From an uncultured Oscillospiraceae bacterium (lineage in GTDB: Bacteria > Bacillota > Clostridia > Oscillospirales > JAAYXM01), in NCBI GenBank assembly GCA_934646115.1, contig CAKUEM010000016.1, positions 1 to 36,018 of the forward strand: a stretch of 36,018 nucleotides of DNA. The letters are read 5' to 3'. The notes beneath the pieces are model-generated. The model saw only the letters and a list, made by a program, of their open reading frames with translations. It was not told the DNA's origin and did no database searches. Positions 9,170 through 16,655 of the stretch are shown one piece after another. The first letter of the stretch is position 1. Every line of letters begins with the position of its first letter. Both the position numbers and the translations under genes were made by a program.

Positions 9170-9454
9170 ATGAAATTAAAACCACTTGCTGACCGTGTTG
9201 TGCTCAAGATGGTCGAGGCGGAGGAAACCACAAAAAGCGGCATCATCTTAACCGGCGCGGCGAAAGAGAAGCCGCAGGTTGCCGAGGTCATCGCGGTTGG
9301 TCCGGGCGGAAACGTGGACGGAAAAGAGATCACGATGCACGTGAAGTGCGGCGACCATGTGATCATGAGCAAATATTCCGGCACGGAAGTGAAGATCGAC
9401 GGTGTGGATTACATCATCGTTCGTCAGAACGACATTCTCGCAGTTGTTGAGTAA
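9170..9454 (+). CDS. groES: Co-chaperonin GroES (Hsp10)
   Basis: This 94-residue protein forms the heptameric lid of the GroEL folding chamber. The start reads MKLKPLADRVVLKMVEAEETTKSG-like family sequence (residues 1-24). The mobile loop follows the conserved TKSGIILTGAAKEKPQ segment, and the C-terminal half has the GDHVIMSKYSGTEV block. The SD is AAGGAGG, nine bases before the ATG. It is the first gene of the CIRCE-controlled operon, 20 bp ahead of groEL. Confidence 0.98.
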   Translation: MKLKPLADRVVLKMVEAEETTKSGIILTGAAKEKPQVAEVIAVGPGGNVDGKEITMHVKCGDHVIMSKYSGTEVKIDGVDYIIVRQNDILAVVE

Positions 9455-9474
9455 TTTTAAGGAGGAACGCAACC

Positions 9475-11109
9475 ATGGCTAAAGAAATTCTTTTTGGCGA
9501 AGACGCTCGCCGCGCGCTGGAGCGCGGTATCAATACACTGGCAGATTCTGTGAAGATCACGCTCGGTCCGAAGGGCCGCAACGTTGTGCTTGACAAAAAG
9601 TTCGGCGCGCCGCTCATCACAAACGACGGCGTGACGATCGCAAAGGAAATTGAGCTGGATTGCCCGTTTGAGAACATGGGCGCGCAGCTCGTGAAGGAAG
9701 TTGCAACCAAGACAAACGACGTTGCGGGCGACGGCACCACCACCGCGACCGTGCTTGCGCAGGCGATGATCCGCGAGGGCATGAAGAACGTTGCGGCAGG
9801 CGCAAATCCGATGATCATGAAGCGCGGCATCAGCGCGGCGACCGAAGCGGCGATCGAGGCGGTGCGCGCATCGGCGCAGAAGATCAATGGGCATGAGGAC
9901 ATCAAGCGCGTTGCGTCCGTCTCCTCGGCGAGCGAGCAGGTCGGCGAGCTGATCGCAGACGCGATGGAGAAGGTCTCGTCTGACGGCGTGATCACCGTGG
10001 AAGAGTCCAAAACCGCAGAGACCTACTGCGAGACCGTGGAAGGCATGCAGTTTGACCGCGGCTATATCTCCCCGTATATGTGCACTGATACCGATAAGAT
10101 GGAGGCGGTCATTGACGACGCTTACATCCTGATCACCGATAAGAAGATCTCCAACATTCAGGAGATCCTCCCGCTGCTTGAGCAGATCGTGCAGTCGGGC
10201 AAGAAGCTCGTTATCATCGCGGAGGACATCGAAGGCGAGGCGCTCGCTACCCTGCTTGTCAACCGTCTGCGCGGCACGTTCACCGTGGTCGGCGTGAAGG
10301 CGCCGGGCTTTGGCGATCGCCGCAAGGAGATGCTGAAGGATATCGCGATCCTGACCGGCGGTACCGTCATTTCCGACGAGCTGGGCATGGAGCTGAAGGA
10401 AACCACGATGGATCAGCTCGGTCGTGCGCGCCAGGTCAAGGTTCAGAAAGAGAACACGATCATTGTGGACGGCGCGGGCGACGCAAGCGAGATCAAGGGC
10501 CGCGTGGCGCAGATCCGCGCGCAGATCGAGACCACGACAAGCGATTTTGACCGTGAGAAGCTGCAGGAGCGCCTGGCGAAGCTCGCCGGCGGCGTTGCGG
10601 TCATCAAGGTCGGCGCTGCAACCGAGGTTGAGATGAAAGAGCAGAAGCTCCGCATCGAGGACGCGCTCAACGCAACGCGCGCGGCGGTTGAGGAAGGCAT
10701 CGTTGCCGGCGGCGGCACGGTGTTTGTTAACTGCATCTCCGCGGTAGAGAAGCTGGTTTCGAAGTTTGACGGCGATGCGAAGACCGGCGTTCGCATCATT
10801 GCGAAGGCTCTGGAAGAGCCGGTTCGCCAGATCGCGGCAAATGCCGGCATCGATGGCGCGATCGTTCTGGATAAGATCAAGAACAGCCGCCGCACCGGTT
10901 ATGGCTACGATGCGCTCAACGATAAGTATGCCGACATGATCAAGATCGGTATCGTTGACCCGGCAAAGGTGACCCGCACAGCGCTTGAGAACGCGGCTTC
11001 GATCGCGGCGATGGTGCTGACCACGGAGACGCTGGTCGCGGATAAGAAAGAGAATACGCCCGCTCCCGCTATGCCGGCCGGCATGGACGGCGGCATGGGC
11101 ATGTATTAA
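9475..11109 (+). CDS. groEL: Chaperonin GroEL (Hsp60)
   Basis: This 544-residue ATP-driven chaperonin subunit assembles into a double heptameric ring that folds proteins with GroES. The ATP-binding signature LGPKGRNVVLDKKFG is near residue 30, the GDGTTTATVLAQ loop near residue 85, and the apical-domain segment VKAPGFGDRRKEML near residue 275. The C-terminus ends in the Gly/Met-rich GMDGGMGMY tail. Full length and all core motifs are intact. An AAGGAGG SD precedes the ATG, and an intrinsic terminator follows 20 bp after the stop. Confidence 0.98.
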   Translation: MAKEILFGEDARRALERGINTLADSVKITLGPKGRNVVLDKKFGAPLITNDGVTIAKEIELDCPFENMGAQLVKEVATKTNDVAGDGTTTATVLAQAMIREGMKNVAAGANPMIMKRGISAATEAAIEAVRASAQKINGHEDIKRVASVSSASEQVGELIADAMEKVSSDGVITVEESKTAETYCETVEGMQFDRGYISPYMCTDTDKMEAVIDDAYILITDKKISNIQEILPLLEQIVQSGKKLVIIAEDIEGEALATLLVNRLRGTFTVVGVKAPGFGDRRKEMLKDIAILTGGTVISDELGMELKETTMDQLGRARQVKVQKENTIIVDGAGDASEIKGRVAQIRAQIETTTSDFDREKLQERLAKLAGGVAVIKVGAATEVEMKEQKLRIEDALNATRAAVEEGIVAGGGTVFVNCISAVEKLVSKFDGDAKTGVRIIAKALEEPVRQIAANAGIDGAIVLDKIKNSRRTGYGYDALNDKYADMIKIGIVDPAKVTRTALENAASIAAMVLTTETLVADKKENTPAPAMPAGMDGGMGMY

Positions 11110-11128
11110 TCCCCTACCCCCTACAATC

Positions 11129-11167
11129 AAAACGGCTGACGCGGTTTTCCGCGCCGGCCGTTTTTTG
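11129..11167 (+). terminator. Intrinsic terminator of the groESL operon
   Basis: A hairpin with AAAACGGC/GCCGTTTT outer arms and CGCGG/CCGCG inner arms ends in a run of six T. The sequence from here to the promoter at 11388 holds no gene I can support. Confidence 0.8.
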
Positions 11168-11387
11168 TGCTGTTTTGCTGGCAGATCGCTTGAAATGAGC
11201 TCAGAGATACCGCCCCGCGCGCCTGCGACGCTATCCAGTTCAACACCCCGGCAGTGCGCCCGAATATGCGGCTCCGCCGCCCGCTCGGGCACGATCTGCG
11301 AATGTTTCCTTGCGCCGCGCGATGAATGCCGCCGTTTTTAAAAAATCCCCTGCTTGGATAAACACTGTAAATTTTGTCAAAAAATTC

Positions 11388-11416
11388 TGGACATCCGCCG
11401 TATTTTGTGATACACT
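11388..11416 (+). promoter_or_regulatory. Sigma-A-type promoter of the zinc-ribbon protein gene
   Basis: TGGACA and TACACT are separated by 17 bp. The expected start near 11423 rules out the ATG at 11428 as a normal translation start and supports the one at 11449. Confidence 0.7.
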
Positions 11417-11448
11417 AAATAAAACAGATGTTTGAAAAGAGGGGTTTT

Positions 11449-12699
11449 ATGAAAATCTGTCCGCGCTGCTCCGCATCTTCTCCGGATAACGCAAGCTATT
11501 GCGACTATTGCGGATATTTATTAAGCGCGCCCGCGCCCGACCCGGCGGATGCCCCGCCGGAACATATCCCCGTATACCCCACTGTGTTAAACCCGGTCAG
11601 CACCGCTGTGCGCGCCCCGCGCCGGAAGCTTACGCGCACGCAGATCCTGCTGATCGCAATCGGCGTCGTTGCTCTCGCTTTGACCATCGTGCTTTTGGTC
11701 CTGCTTTCGCGCCCGTCGGTCGATTCGTATTTTAAGCTGATCCATGACGGCAAAACGCAGCAGGCGGAGAGCTATTATAACCGGCATTATGCGGAGGATC
11801 CCGCCGCGCAGGATGCGATCCAGACCCGCGCCGCAAAGGAAATTCAGGCGATCGTTGAGGAGTATCGCAGCCGTTCGCTCGATTATGACTCGGCATCTGC
11901 GCAGCTCGCGGCATACCGCGTGATCCCCTGCGCCGTTTCCGATTGCCTTTCGGCAACCGCGAAGGTGGTGAATTTAAAAAAATCAGGCGAAGCGTTTCTC
12001 AACGCGCAGGAATATGATAAAAGAAACGACCTGGAAAGCGCGCTTTCCTCTTATTCCTCCGTCGCGGAGGACGATTTGGATTATCAAACCGCCGCCAAGC
12101 GCATCAACGAGCTAAAGCCGCTCTACACCGCGGAAATGCTTAAGCTTGCGGACGCGCAGCTTGCCGCAAAGGAATATCAAAAAGCGGCGGAGGCGGTCGA
12201 GCAGGCGCTGCGCTTTGACCCGGATTCCGCCGCGCTGAAGGAGAAGAAAACTGCGATCACGCAGGCGAGCGAAGCGGCGAAAAAAGCCGCAGAGAAAGCG
12301 CGGGTTGATGCGATGTATCAGGCGCAGCCGGTCATCGTGACCTCGTGCGCGTCACGCAATGAGGGCTACACCCCCGGCAAGCGCGAGGCGATTGTGATCA
12401 TGAAAAATAAGTCCGGCAAAAAGATCAAAGAGCTTACGGTCGCGATCCTTCTTTTTGATAAAAATGGCAATCCGCTCAAGGATCAAGAGTATTGCTATCA
12501 GGAAAATCTGACTCTTATGCGTTACAACAGGTCTGTCAACGCTGGCGTTAAATTCGGCGGCACGACCTATTGGGTCATCCCCAAAAATGCAACGCAGATC
12601 AAGGCATGCGTCGCGAGCGTTGAATATAGCGACGGCACAAGCTGGGCAAACGAAGAGTATTACGAATATTGGTATAATACCGAGCAGGCGCATTATTAA
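11449..12699 (+). CDS. Zinc-ribbon membrane protein with TPR-like repeats and C-terminal beta domain
   Basis: The product has 416 residues and no assigned function. An N-terminal zinc ribbon has C4, C7, C18 and C21 (CPRC...CDYC). A proline-rich linker leads to one membrane helix (about residues 58-80, ILLIAIGVVALALTIVLLVL), so the ribbon is cytoplasmic. The outer part is helical, with AKEYQKAAEAVEQALRFDPD typical of a tetratricopeptide repeat. The C-terminal 115 residues (from about VIVTSC) look like a beta-sandwich similar to DUF5780 or FxLYD-type domains. Translation starts at ATG 11449 after AGAGGGG. Such architectures are common in Clostridia and are thought to sit at the envelope. Function is not inferable. 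Confidence 0.82.
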   Translation: MKICPRCSASSPDNASYCDYCGYLLSAPAPDPADAPPEHIPVYPTVLNPVSTAVRAPRRKLTRTQILLIAIGVVALALTIVLLVLLSRPSVDSYFKLIHDGKTQQAESYYNRHYAEDPAAQDAIQTRAAKEIQAIVEEYRSRSLDYDSASAQLAAYRVIPCAVSDCLSATAKVVNLKKSGEAFLNAQEYDKRNDLESALSSYSSVAEDDLDYQTAAKRINELKPLYTAEMLKLADAQLAAKEYQKAAEAVEQALRFDPDSAALKEKKTAITQASEAAKKAAEKARVDAMYQAQPVIVTSCASRNEGYTPGKREAIVIMKNKSGKKIKELTVAILLFDKNGNPLKDQEYCYQENLTLMRYNRSVNAGVKFGGTTYWVIPKNATQIKACVASVEYSDGTSWANEEYYEYWYNTEQAHY

Positions 12700-12700
12700 A

Positions 12701-12925
12701 GCGGGCGCGAGCCTGCGCGCCGCGGAGCTTCATGCAGACGTGCTTCCCGCCGTTTCATCGGCGCGATATTGCTGTCAAAGCGACCGCGAGCCTGCGCACC
12801 GCGGAGCTTCATGCAGACGTGCTTTTCGCCGTTTCATCGGCGCGATATTGCTGCCAAAGCGACCGCGGGCGCGAGCCTGCGCGTGTCGCGGAGCTTCATG
12901 CAGGCATGTTCACCGCCGCCGCCCG
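12701..12925 (+). repeat. Tandem 79-bp GC-rich repeat, about 2.7 copies
   Basis: Units starting GCGAGCCTGCGC begin at 12707, 12786 and 12871 (periods 79 and 85). Two full copies differ at only a few positions. The third is cut after GCGGAGCTTCATGCAGGCAT. The array starts at the stop codon of the zinc-ribbon gene and lies between convergent genes. The frames crossing it lack SD sequences. Nothing else is recognisable up to the DUF308 gene at 13040. Confidence 0.85.
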
Positions 12926-13039
12926 CGGCATTCATCAAAAAAAGGCATACCATCTGTTGCTTTTTCAGACAGCATGCCCGTTTGTAAATTTCGTAATTGC
13001 CCGCGCGCGGGTTTGAAACGCTCTGCCCCCGCGCGGCGA

Positions 13040-13633
13040 CTATTTCATTTTATACTCGCGCATGGTGATCGCATCGATAAACAGCGCGACCGCGCCGACC
13101 AGCAGATACGCCGCGACGATATAATTTAATACCAGCGTGGACACCATCGGCAGGATCATAAACGTGACCGCGGCGAGGATATTCAAAACGCCGCTCGCGA
13201 TGACCCAGCCATACCGCTCCGCGCCGAAGCAGCTCAGCTTATTCGCAAACGCGATCTTGTTGATGCCAAACACCAAAAGAAGGATCCCGAACAGGAACGC
13301 AAACGTAGAGACCGTTGCTTCCATCGGTCCGCACAGCAGCAAAATACCGATCACGATATTTAAAATACTGCTGATCAGGCTGCCCGGATCGCGCAAAAAT
13401 GCCGGAACGCAAAAATAATCGCAAATTTGATACACACCGAGCGCGATGATCAGCACCGCGGCGATCGTTTCGACCACAAATACGCTCTTCACCGGGAATA
13501 CCATGAACAGTATGCCGCAAATCAGCATCAATGCGCTGATCACGAAGCAGGTAATGCGGATCGATTTTAGCTTTGTGTTCCAATTTTCTGAAAATTCATG
13601 CGCATAATCGAAATTCTCACTCGGCTTCCACAC
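13040..13633 (-). CDS. DUF308 / HdeD-like multi-pass membrane protein
   Basis: This is an integral membrane protein of about 197 residues with six hydrophobic helices arranged as repeated pairs, matching the DUF308 (HdeD-like) family. Family members are small membrane proteins linked to acid or envelope stress in enterobacteria; the role in Firmicutes is not known. The frame opens with ATG at 13642, but the AGGAGG SD touches that ATG directly. The GTG at 13633 is nine bases from the SD and is preferred. The start overlaps the end of the upstream 94-codon gene, which implies translational coupling. It is the last gene of a three-gene minus-strand operon. Confidence 0.8.
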   Translation of the reverse strand: MWKPSENFDYAHEFSENWNTKLKSIRITCFVISALMLICGILFMVFPVKSVFVVETIAAVLIIALGVYQICDYFCVPAFLRDPGSLISSILNIVIGILLLCGPMEATVSTFAFLFGILLLVFGINKIAFANKLSCFGAERYGWVIASGVLNILAAVTFMILPMVSTLVLNYIVAAYLLVGAVALFIDAITMREYKMK

Positions 13634-13901
13634 AACACTCATCCTCCTGATTCTTTCTTGTTAAAATTCCAAAACAAACGCGCAGCTTATCTGCAAGCAG
13701 CATCTTGCGCGGCAGCTCGATCACCGTTTTCTCCTCGTCATTTTGCACGCGCGCAAATTTGTTTTTCAGCTGATACATCGGCATCGACGCCAGCTCCTGC
13801 TCGCGCCGTTTCATTTTGCGATACTCCAGCGCGACGGACGCCGCGGCGCATACCGCGCATACCGCGCCGGCTGCGCTCAGGCATTTTGTTAGCTTATTCA
13901 T
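13617..13901 (-). CDS. Small membrane-anchored protein, unknown function
   Basis: The product has 94 residues. A hydrophobic, cysteine-containing N-terminus (about residues 5-26) is followed by a charged, helical cytoplasmic part with KMKRREQELASM and a cysteine pair near the C-terminus (ECCVEAE). The ATG at 13901 follows GGGAG. The start is 1 bp from the stop of the coiled-coil gene upstream, and the 3' end overlaps the start of the DUF308 gene. I do not recognise a family; the shape (single helix plus short coil) resembles YtxH-type stress proteins, but no motif confirms this. Confidence 0.6.
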   Translation of the reverse strand: MNKLTKCLSAAGAVCAVCAAASVALEYRKMKRREQELASMPMYQLKNKFARVQNDEEKTVIELPRKMLLADKLRVCFGILTRKNQEDECCVEAE

Positions 13902-13902
13902 A

Positions 13903-14310
13903 CTATTCGCTCCCTTTTCTATTATATTTCTTCTGATATTGTTCTGCTTTTTCTACCGCCTCGTAAAAGGCAAGAATCGCTTTGTCGATCGCGATTTCGG
14001 CAAACTCCATGCTGTCCTCCGCAAGTGCGGCGCTCCGGTCGATCGACCGCAGCTCATTCTCCCGCGCGGAGACCGCGTTCGGTGCGGCTGCGCGCTTTCG
14101 CGCAATGAGCGCAAGCTGCGCTTTCCACAAGCGTTCCGGAAGCCCGGCGCTGTGCCGCAGCGCTTCGGCATGACGCGCAAGCGCGCCGCGCGTTTCCGCG
14201 ATCACCTGCTCCGCCCGCTTCTCGCTATTCGCGCGCTGCGCGAGCATTTTCTTTTGCAGGTGCGAGAATCGCTGCCCCAGCGCATCGATGCGCACGTCTA
14301 ACTCATCCAA
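13903..14310 (-). CDS. Small coiled-coil protein, unknown function
   Basis: The product has 135 residues, almost all predicted helix, with heptad-like runs rich in A, E, K, R and Q (SHLQKKMLAQRANSEKRAEQ) and no membrane segment. Translation is taken from the TTG at 14310, nine bases after GGAGG; the ATG at 14367 lies upstream of the promoter. It is the first gene of a tight three-gene operon with two membrane proteins, so an envelope-associated scaffold or sensor role is possible. This is inference from neighbours and shape only. Confidence 0.6.
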   Translation of the reverse strand: MDELDVRIDALGQRFSHLQKKMLAQRANSEKRAEQVIAETRGALARHAEALRHSAGLPERLWKAQLALIARKRAAAPNAVSARENELRSIDRSAALAEDSMEFAEIAIDKAILAFYEAVEKAEQYQKKYNRKGSE

Positions 14311-14338
14311 CTTTCCTCGCCTCCCTGACTCTGACCAT

Positions 14339-14367
14339 AGTATACCCCGCCGCACAGGCGCATACAA
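14339..14367 (-). promoter_or_regulatory. Promoter of the coiled-coil/membrane operon
   Basis: On the minus strand TTGTAT and TATACT are separated by 17 bp. The start of transcription would be near 14332. Confidence 0.7.
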
Positions 14368-14427
14368 TAGACAATTTGACCACTTTTGTCTAAATTTTGG
14401 ACACTTTGCCTCATCTGTCTAAATTTT
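14368..14427. promoter_or_regulatory. Cluster of TGTCTA-type inverted and direct repeats (candidate operator)
   Basis: TAGACAA (14368) and TTGTCTA (14386) form an inverted pair. A 17-bp near-palindrome, TGTCTAAATTTTGGACA (14387-14403), matches its own complement at 14 of 17 positions. TGTCTAAATTTT recurs at 14416. The cluster sits between the minus-strand operon promoter and the phosphatase gene, where a regulator could control both directions. The regulator is not known. Confidence 0.45.
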
Positions 14428-14450
14428 CCGCAAAAAAAGGAAGCACGCTT

Positions 14451-14906
14451 ATGACAAACATCTTATTCATCTGCCACGGCAATATTTGCCGCAGCCCGAT
14501 GGCGGAATTTCTGTTTCGCGATATGGCGGCGCAGCGCGGGCTTGGCGCGAAATATCACGTTGCCTCCGCCGCCACCAGTCGTGAGGAGATCGGCAATCCG
14601 GTGCATCCGGGCACATGCGCCGAGCTGCGCGCGCTCGGCATCAGCACCGCCGGGAAGTATGCCGTGCAGATGACGCGGCGCGACTATGATGCTTATGACT
14701 ATCTGATCGGCATGGACCGCATGAACTATCAAAACATGCTGCGCATCGCCGGCGGCGACCCGGCGGGCAAGATGTCCCGCCTGCTCGACTGGACGGATGC
14801 CCCGCGCGACGTGGCAGACCCTTGGTATACCGGCGATTTTTCCGCCACGCTGCGCGATATTACCGCCGGCTGCACCGCGCTGCTGCGCAAATTGGAGCAG
14901 GCATAA
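14451..14906 (+). CDS. Low-molecular-weight protein-tyrosine phosphatase
   Basis: This 151-residue cytoplasmic phosphatase belongs to the LMW-PTP/arsenate-reductase fold. The P-loop is C8-H-G-N-I-C-R14-S (CX5R), with C8 as nucleophile and R14 binding phosphate. The general acid is D123 in ADPWYTGDF. All catalytic residues are present, and the size is normal. The ATG at 14451 follows AAAGGAAG. In Firmicutes such enzymes dephosphorylate tyrosine or arginine residues; which of the two cannot be told here. It is transcribed divergently from the coiled-coil operon. Confidence 0.92.
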   Translation: MTNILFICHGNICRSPMAEFLFRDMAAQRGLGAKYHVASAATSREEIGNPVHPGTCAELRALGISTAGKYAVQMTRRDYDAYDYLIGMDRMNYQNMLRIAGGDPAGKMSRLLDWTDAPRDVADPWYTGDFSATLRDITAGCTALLRKLEQA

Positions 14907-15100
14907 CGGTAATTGGCTTTGAACATCAAGCGCAGCTGCTAGATGATTGTCGGGCGGGCGCCAAACGTCGGGGCGAATCGACCACTTTCAGGTCGCAAGC
15001 GGGTCTGCGCAGGCAGTTGGCAGCTCCAGTTCTGAATTTGATGATAAGCAGTTTAAAAACAAAAACGGTCTTATCTTCGCGGCGCGCTGCTGCCGGGAGC

Positions 15101-15129
15101 TTGGCATCAGCCGCCCTGCACGGTATGAC
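15101..15129 (+). promoter_or_regulatory. Candidate promoter of the lipoprotein/micropeptide pair
   Basis: TTGGCA and TATGAC are separated by 17 bp; the predicted start lies about 15 nt before the ATG. Confidence 0.45.
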
Positions 15130-15151
15130 CAAGTAAGAAAGGATGGTTAAA

Positions 15152-15622
15152 ATGAAAAAGCGATTATCTTTGGTCTTGGCAATCTTTATGGTTCTCTCTC
15201 TTTGCGCTTGTAGTTCACCTTTTTCTACCGTTCAACCGGGAGGGCAGGCTGATGAACAGGGCTCTAACCCTGATGAGCAGAAATCCGCAACGGCTAAGAC
15301 CGTGAAGTATGACTCTTATCAGGCTATTCTTGATGATTATACGGTTAAGCTTCAAAACGCAACCCCGGGCTTGATTGAGGAATATAAGTCCGAAGCGGCC
15401 AATAATAACGACGGCTTAGAGGGGCTTGCTACAATCTGTAATGCTAAAGTGGCTGAGTTGGCTAAAATTTCCAACGATGGTGTTTCTGAAATGGCAAAAT
15501 ATTATTATGAACACGGAAACGGCTCATATGATGAATATTCCCAATGGGCTGGCAAACTCCTAGAAGTTTACAAGGAAGAAGCCGGAAAAATTCAAGATGT
15601 TTATATAAAGTCTGCAAAATGA
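15152..15622 (+). CDS. Lipoprotein of unknown function, lower-GC codon use
   Basis: The product has 156 residues. A type II signal peptide (MKKRLSLVLAIFMVLSLCAC) ends in the lipobox L-C-A-C with the lipidated cysteine at residue 20. A Q/D/S/N-rich linker leads to a soluble, helical domain rich in Y, E and K with repeated YKEEA and YKSEA-like runs. I recognise no family. Codons ending in A or T dominate, unlike the G/C-ending codons of neighbouring genes, which suggests recent acquisition. The ATG at 15152 is used; the ATG at 15143 is too close to the AAAGG SD. The stop overlaps the next start as ATGA. Confidence 0.75.
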   Translation: MKKRLSLVLAIFMVLSLCACSSPFSTVQPGGQADEQGSNPDEQKSATAKTVKYDSYQAILDDYTVKLQNATPGLIEEYKSEAANNNDGLEGLATICNAKVAELAKISNDGVSEMAKYYYEHGNGSYDEYSQWAGKLLEVYKEEAGKIQDVYIKSAK

Positions 15623-15711
15623 TGAAATTTTTCTTTCATTTACTCGGCGATATAATCATTCTGATTTGTGTCCTATTGGCGTTGGCTTACATCATACCGA
15701 GAGTTTTATAA
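15619..15711 (+). CDS. 30-residue single-helix membrane peptide overlapping the lipoprotein gene
   Basis: The reading frame starts at ATGATG, overlapping the lipoprotein stop by 4 bases (ATGA), and ends at TAA 15711. It encodes two methionines, lysine, a short aromatic stretch, then a hydrophobic helix (DIIILICVLLALAYIIP) and a basic tail (PRVL). The overlap implies coupled translation. It shares the low GC content of the lipoprotein gene. Its size and shape fit a small membrane protein. I recognise no family, and it is too short for motif evidence, so expression needs proof. Confidence 0.5.
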   Translation: MMKFFFHLLGDIIILICVLLALAYIIPRVL

Positions 15712-15841
15712 GGCTCTTACACGAGACAGGAGTAACAGCTATGGCGGGCTATCTGTGCAGAAATGCGCGGGTAGCTCGTTTTTTTATTGGAAAGGAAATG
15801 CGCGAGCTGGCAGGCTCTATTCAAGCCATGATCGGTCGGCG

Positions 15842-16160
15842 GCAGCGGGCGCACAGCACTTTTCTTTCTGTTTTGCAGCGGGCGTGCAGCACCCCTCCCC
15901 TATTTTTTGCGACGGATGCCGAAAAAGCAGCGATTTCCCACGGCGGCGGGGGGCGCACGGCACTTTTCTTTCTGTTTTGCAGTGGGCATGCAGCATCCCT
16001 CCCCTATTTTTTGCGACGGATGCCGAAAAGACAGCGATTCCCCACGGCGGCGGCGGGCGCACAGCACTTTTCTTTCTGTTTTGCAGCGGGCGTGCAGCAC
16101 CCCTCCCCTATTTTTTGCGACGGATGCCGAAAAGACAGCGATTCCCCACGGTGGCGGGGG
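15842..16160 (+). repeat. Tandem 104-bp repeat, three copies
   Basis: The marker GCAC(A/G)GCACTTTTCTTTCTG occurs at 15851, 15955 and 16059, an exact period of 104 bp. The copies also share CCCCTCCCCTATTTTTTGCG and GATGCCGAAAA, and differ at few positions. The array is non-coding as far as I can see: frames crossing it are open only because of composition and run antisense into the SpoIVFB-like gene. Confidence 0.9.
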
Positions 16161-16162
16161 GT

Positions 16163-16545
16163 CCTCGCAGTAAGCGCATGGTGCGCAGGTTTTTTCGTGT
16201 CAGCGCGTGGTGCGGGAAAATTCAGGCATTCTCACAGCAGCGGGGTTATGCGCGCAAGGCGTTCTCGCGGCGGCGCGGGGCTTCCTCGCAGCAAGCACAT
16301 GGTGCGCGCAAAGCGTTCTCACGGCGGCGGGGGCTTCCTCGCAGCAAGCACATGGTGCGCAGGTTTTTTCGTGTCAGCGCAGGGCGCGGGGAAATTCAGG
16401 CATTCTCACAGCAGCGGGGGCATGGTGCGCAAGGCATTCTCGCGGCGGGGGTTTCCTCGCAGCAAAAGCGCATGGTGCGCAAAGCGTTCTCGCGGCGGCG
16501 GGGGAGCCTCGCAGCAAGCACATGATGCGCGCAAGGCTTTCCCGC
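16163..16545 (+). repeat. Higher-order GC-rich repeat (about 172-bp period with a 52-bp sub-unit)
   Basis: CCTCGCAG followed by AAGC and CATGGTGCGC occurs at 16163, 16284, 16337, 16455 and 16507 (intervals 121, 53, 118, 52). The long interval each time holds GGTTTTTTCGTGTCAGCGC and TTCAGGCATTCTCACAGCAG, so two long-plus-short composites of about 172 bp follow each other. A second sub-motif, GCGTTCTCGCGGCGGCGGGG, is scattered through it. No gene is supported between 15712 and 16655. Confidence 0.85.
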
Positions 16546-16619
16546 GGCTCACGCCGAGTTTCCGGATGCGTTCGCTTTCATCGGCTGGCGATGGGCATTC
16601 GCCTCGCCCCGGGCACAAC

Positions 16620-16651
16620 AAAAAGGCGTTTGTGTGTACAAGCGCCTTTTT
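16620..16651 (-). terminator. Bidirectional intrinsic terminator downstream of the SpoIVF-like pair
   Basis: AAAAAGGCG and CGCCTTTTT arms flank an inner TTTGT/ACAAG pairing with a GTGT loop, so both strands end in a T run. On the minus strand it lies 5 bp after the M50 protease stop. Confidence 0.85.
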
Positions 16652-16655
16652 CGCC

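Noticed and set aside
9457..11292. A 611-codon minus-strand frame over groEL
   Set aside because: It is antisense to a certain groEL gene and has no recognisable motif; high GC keeps the opposite frame open.
12701..12925. CRISPR array
   Set aside because: Repeat units are 79 bp and nearly continuous, with no unique spacers; the other arrays fail for the same reason, and there are no cas genes.
12587..13129. A 180-codon plus-strand frame after the zinc-ribbon gene
   Set aside because: It starts inside that gene and translates the 79-bp repeat; no SD or motif is present.
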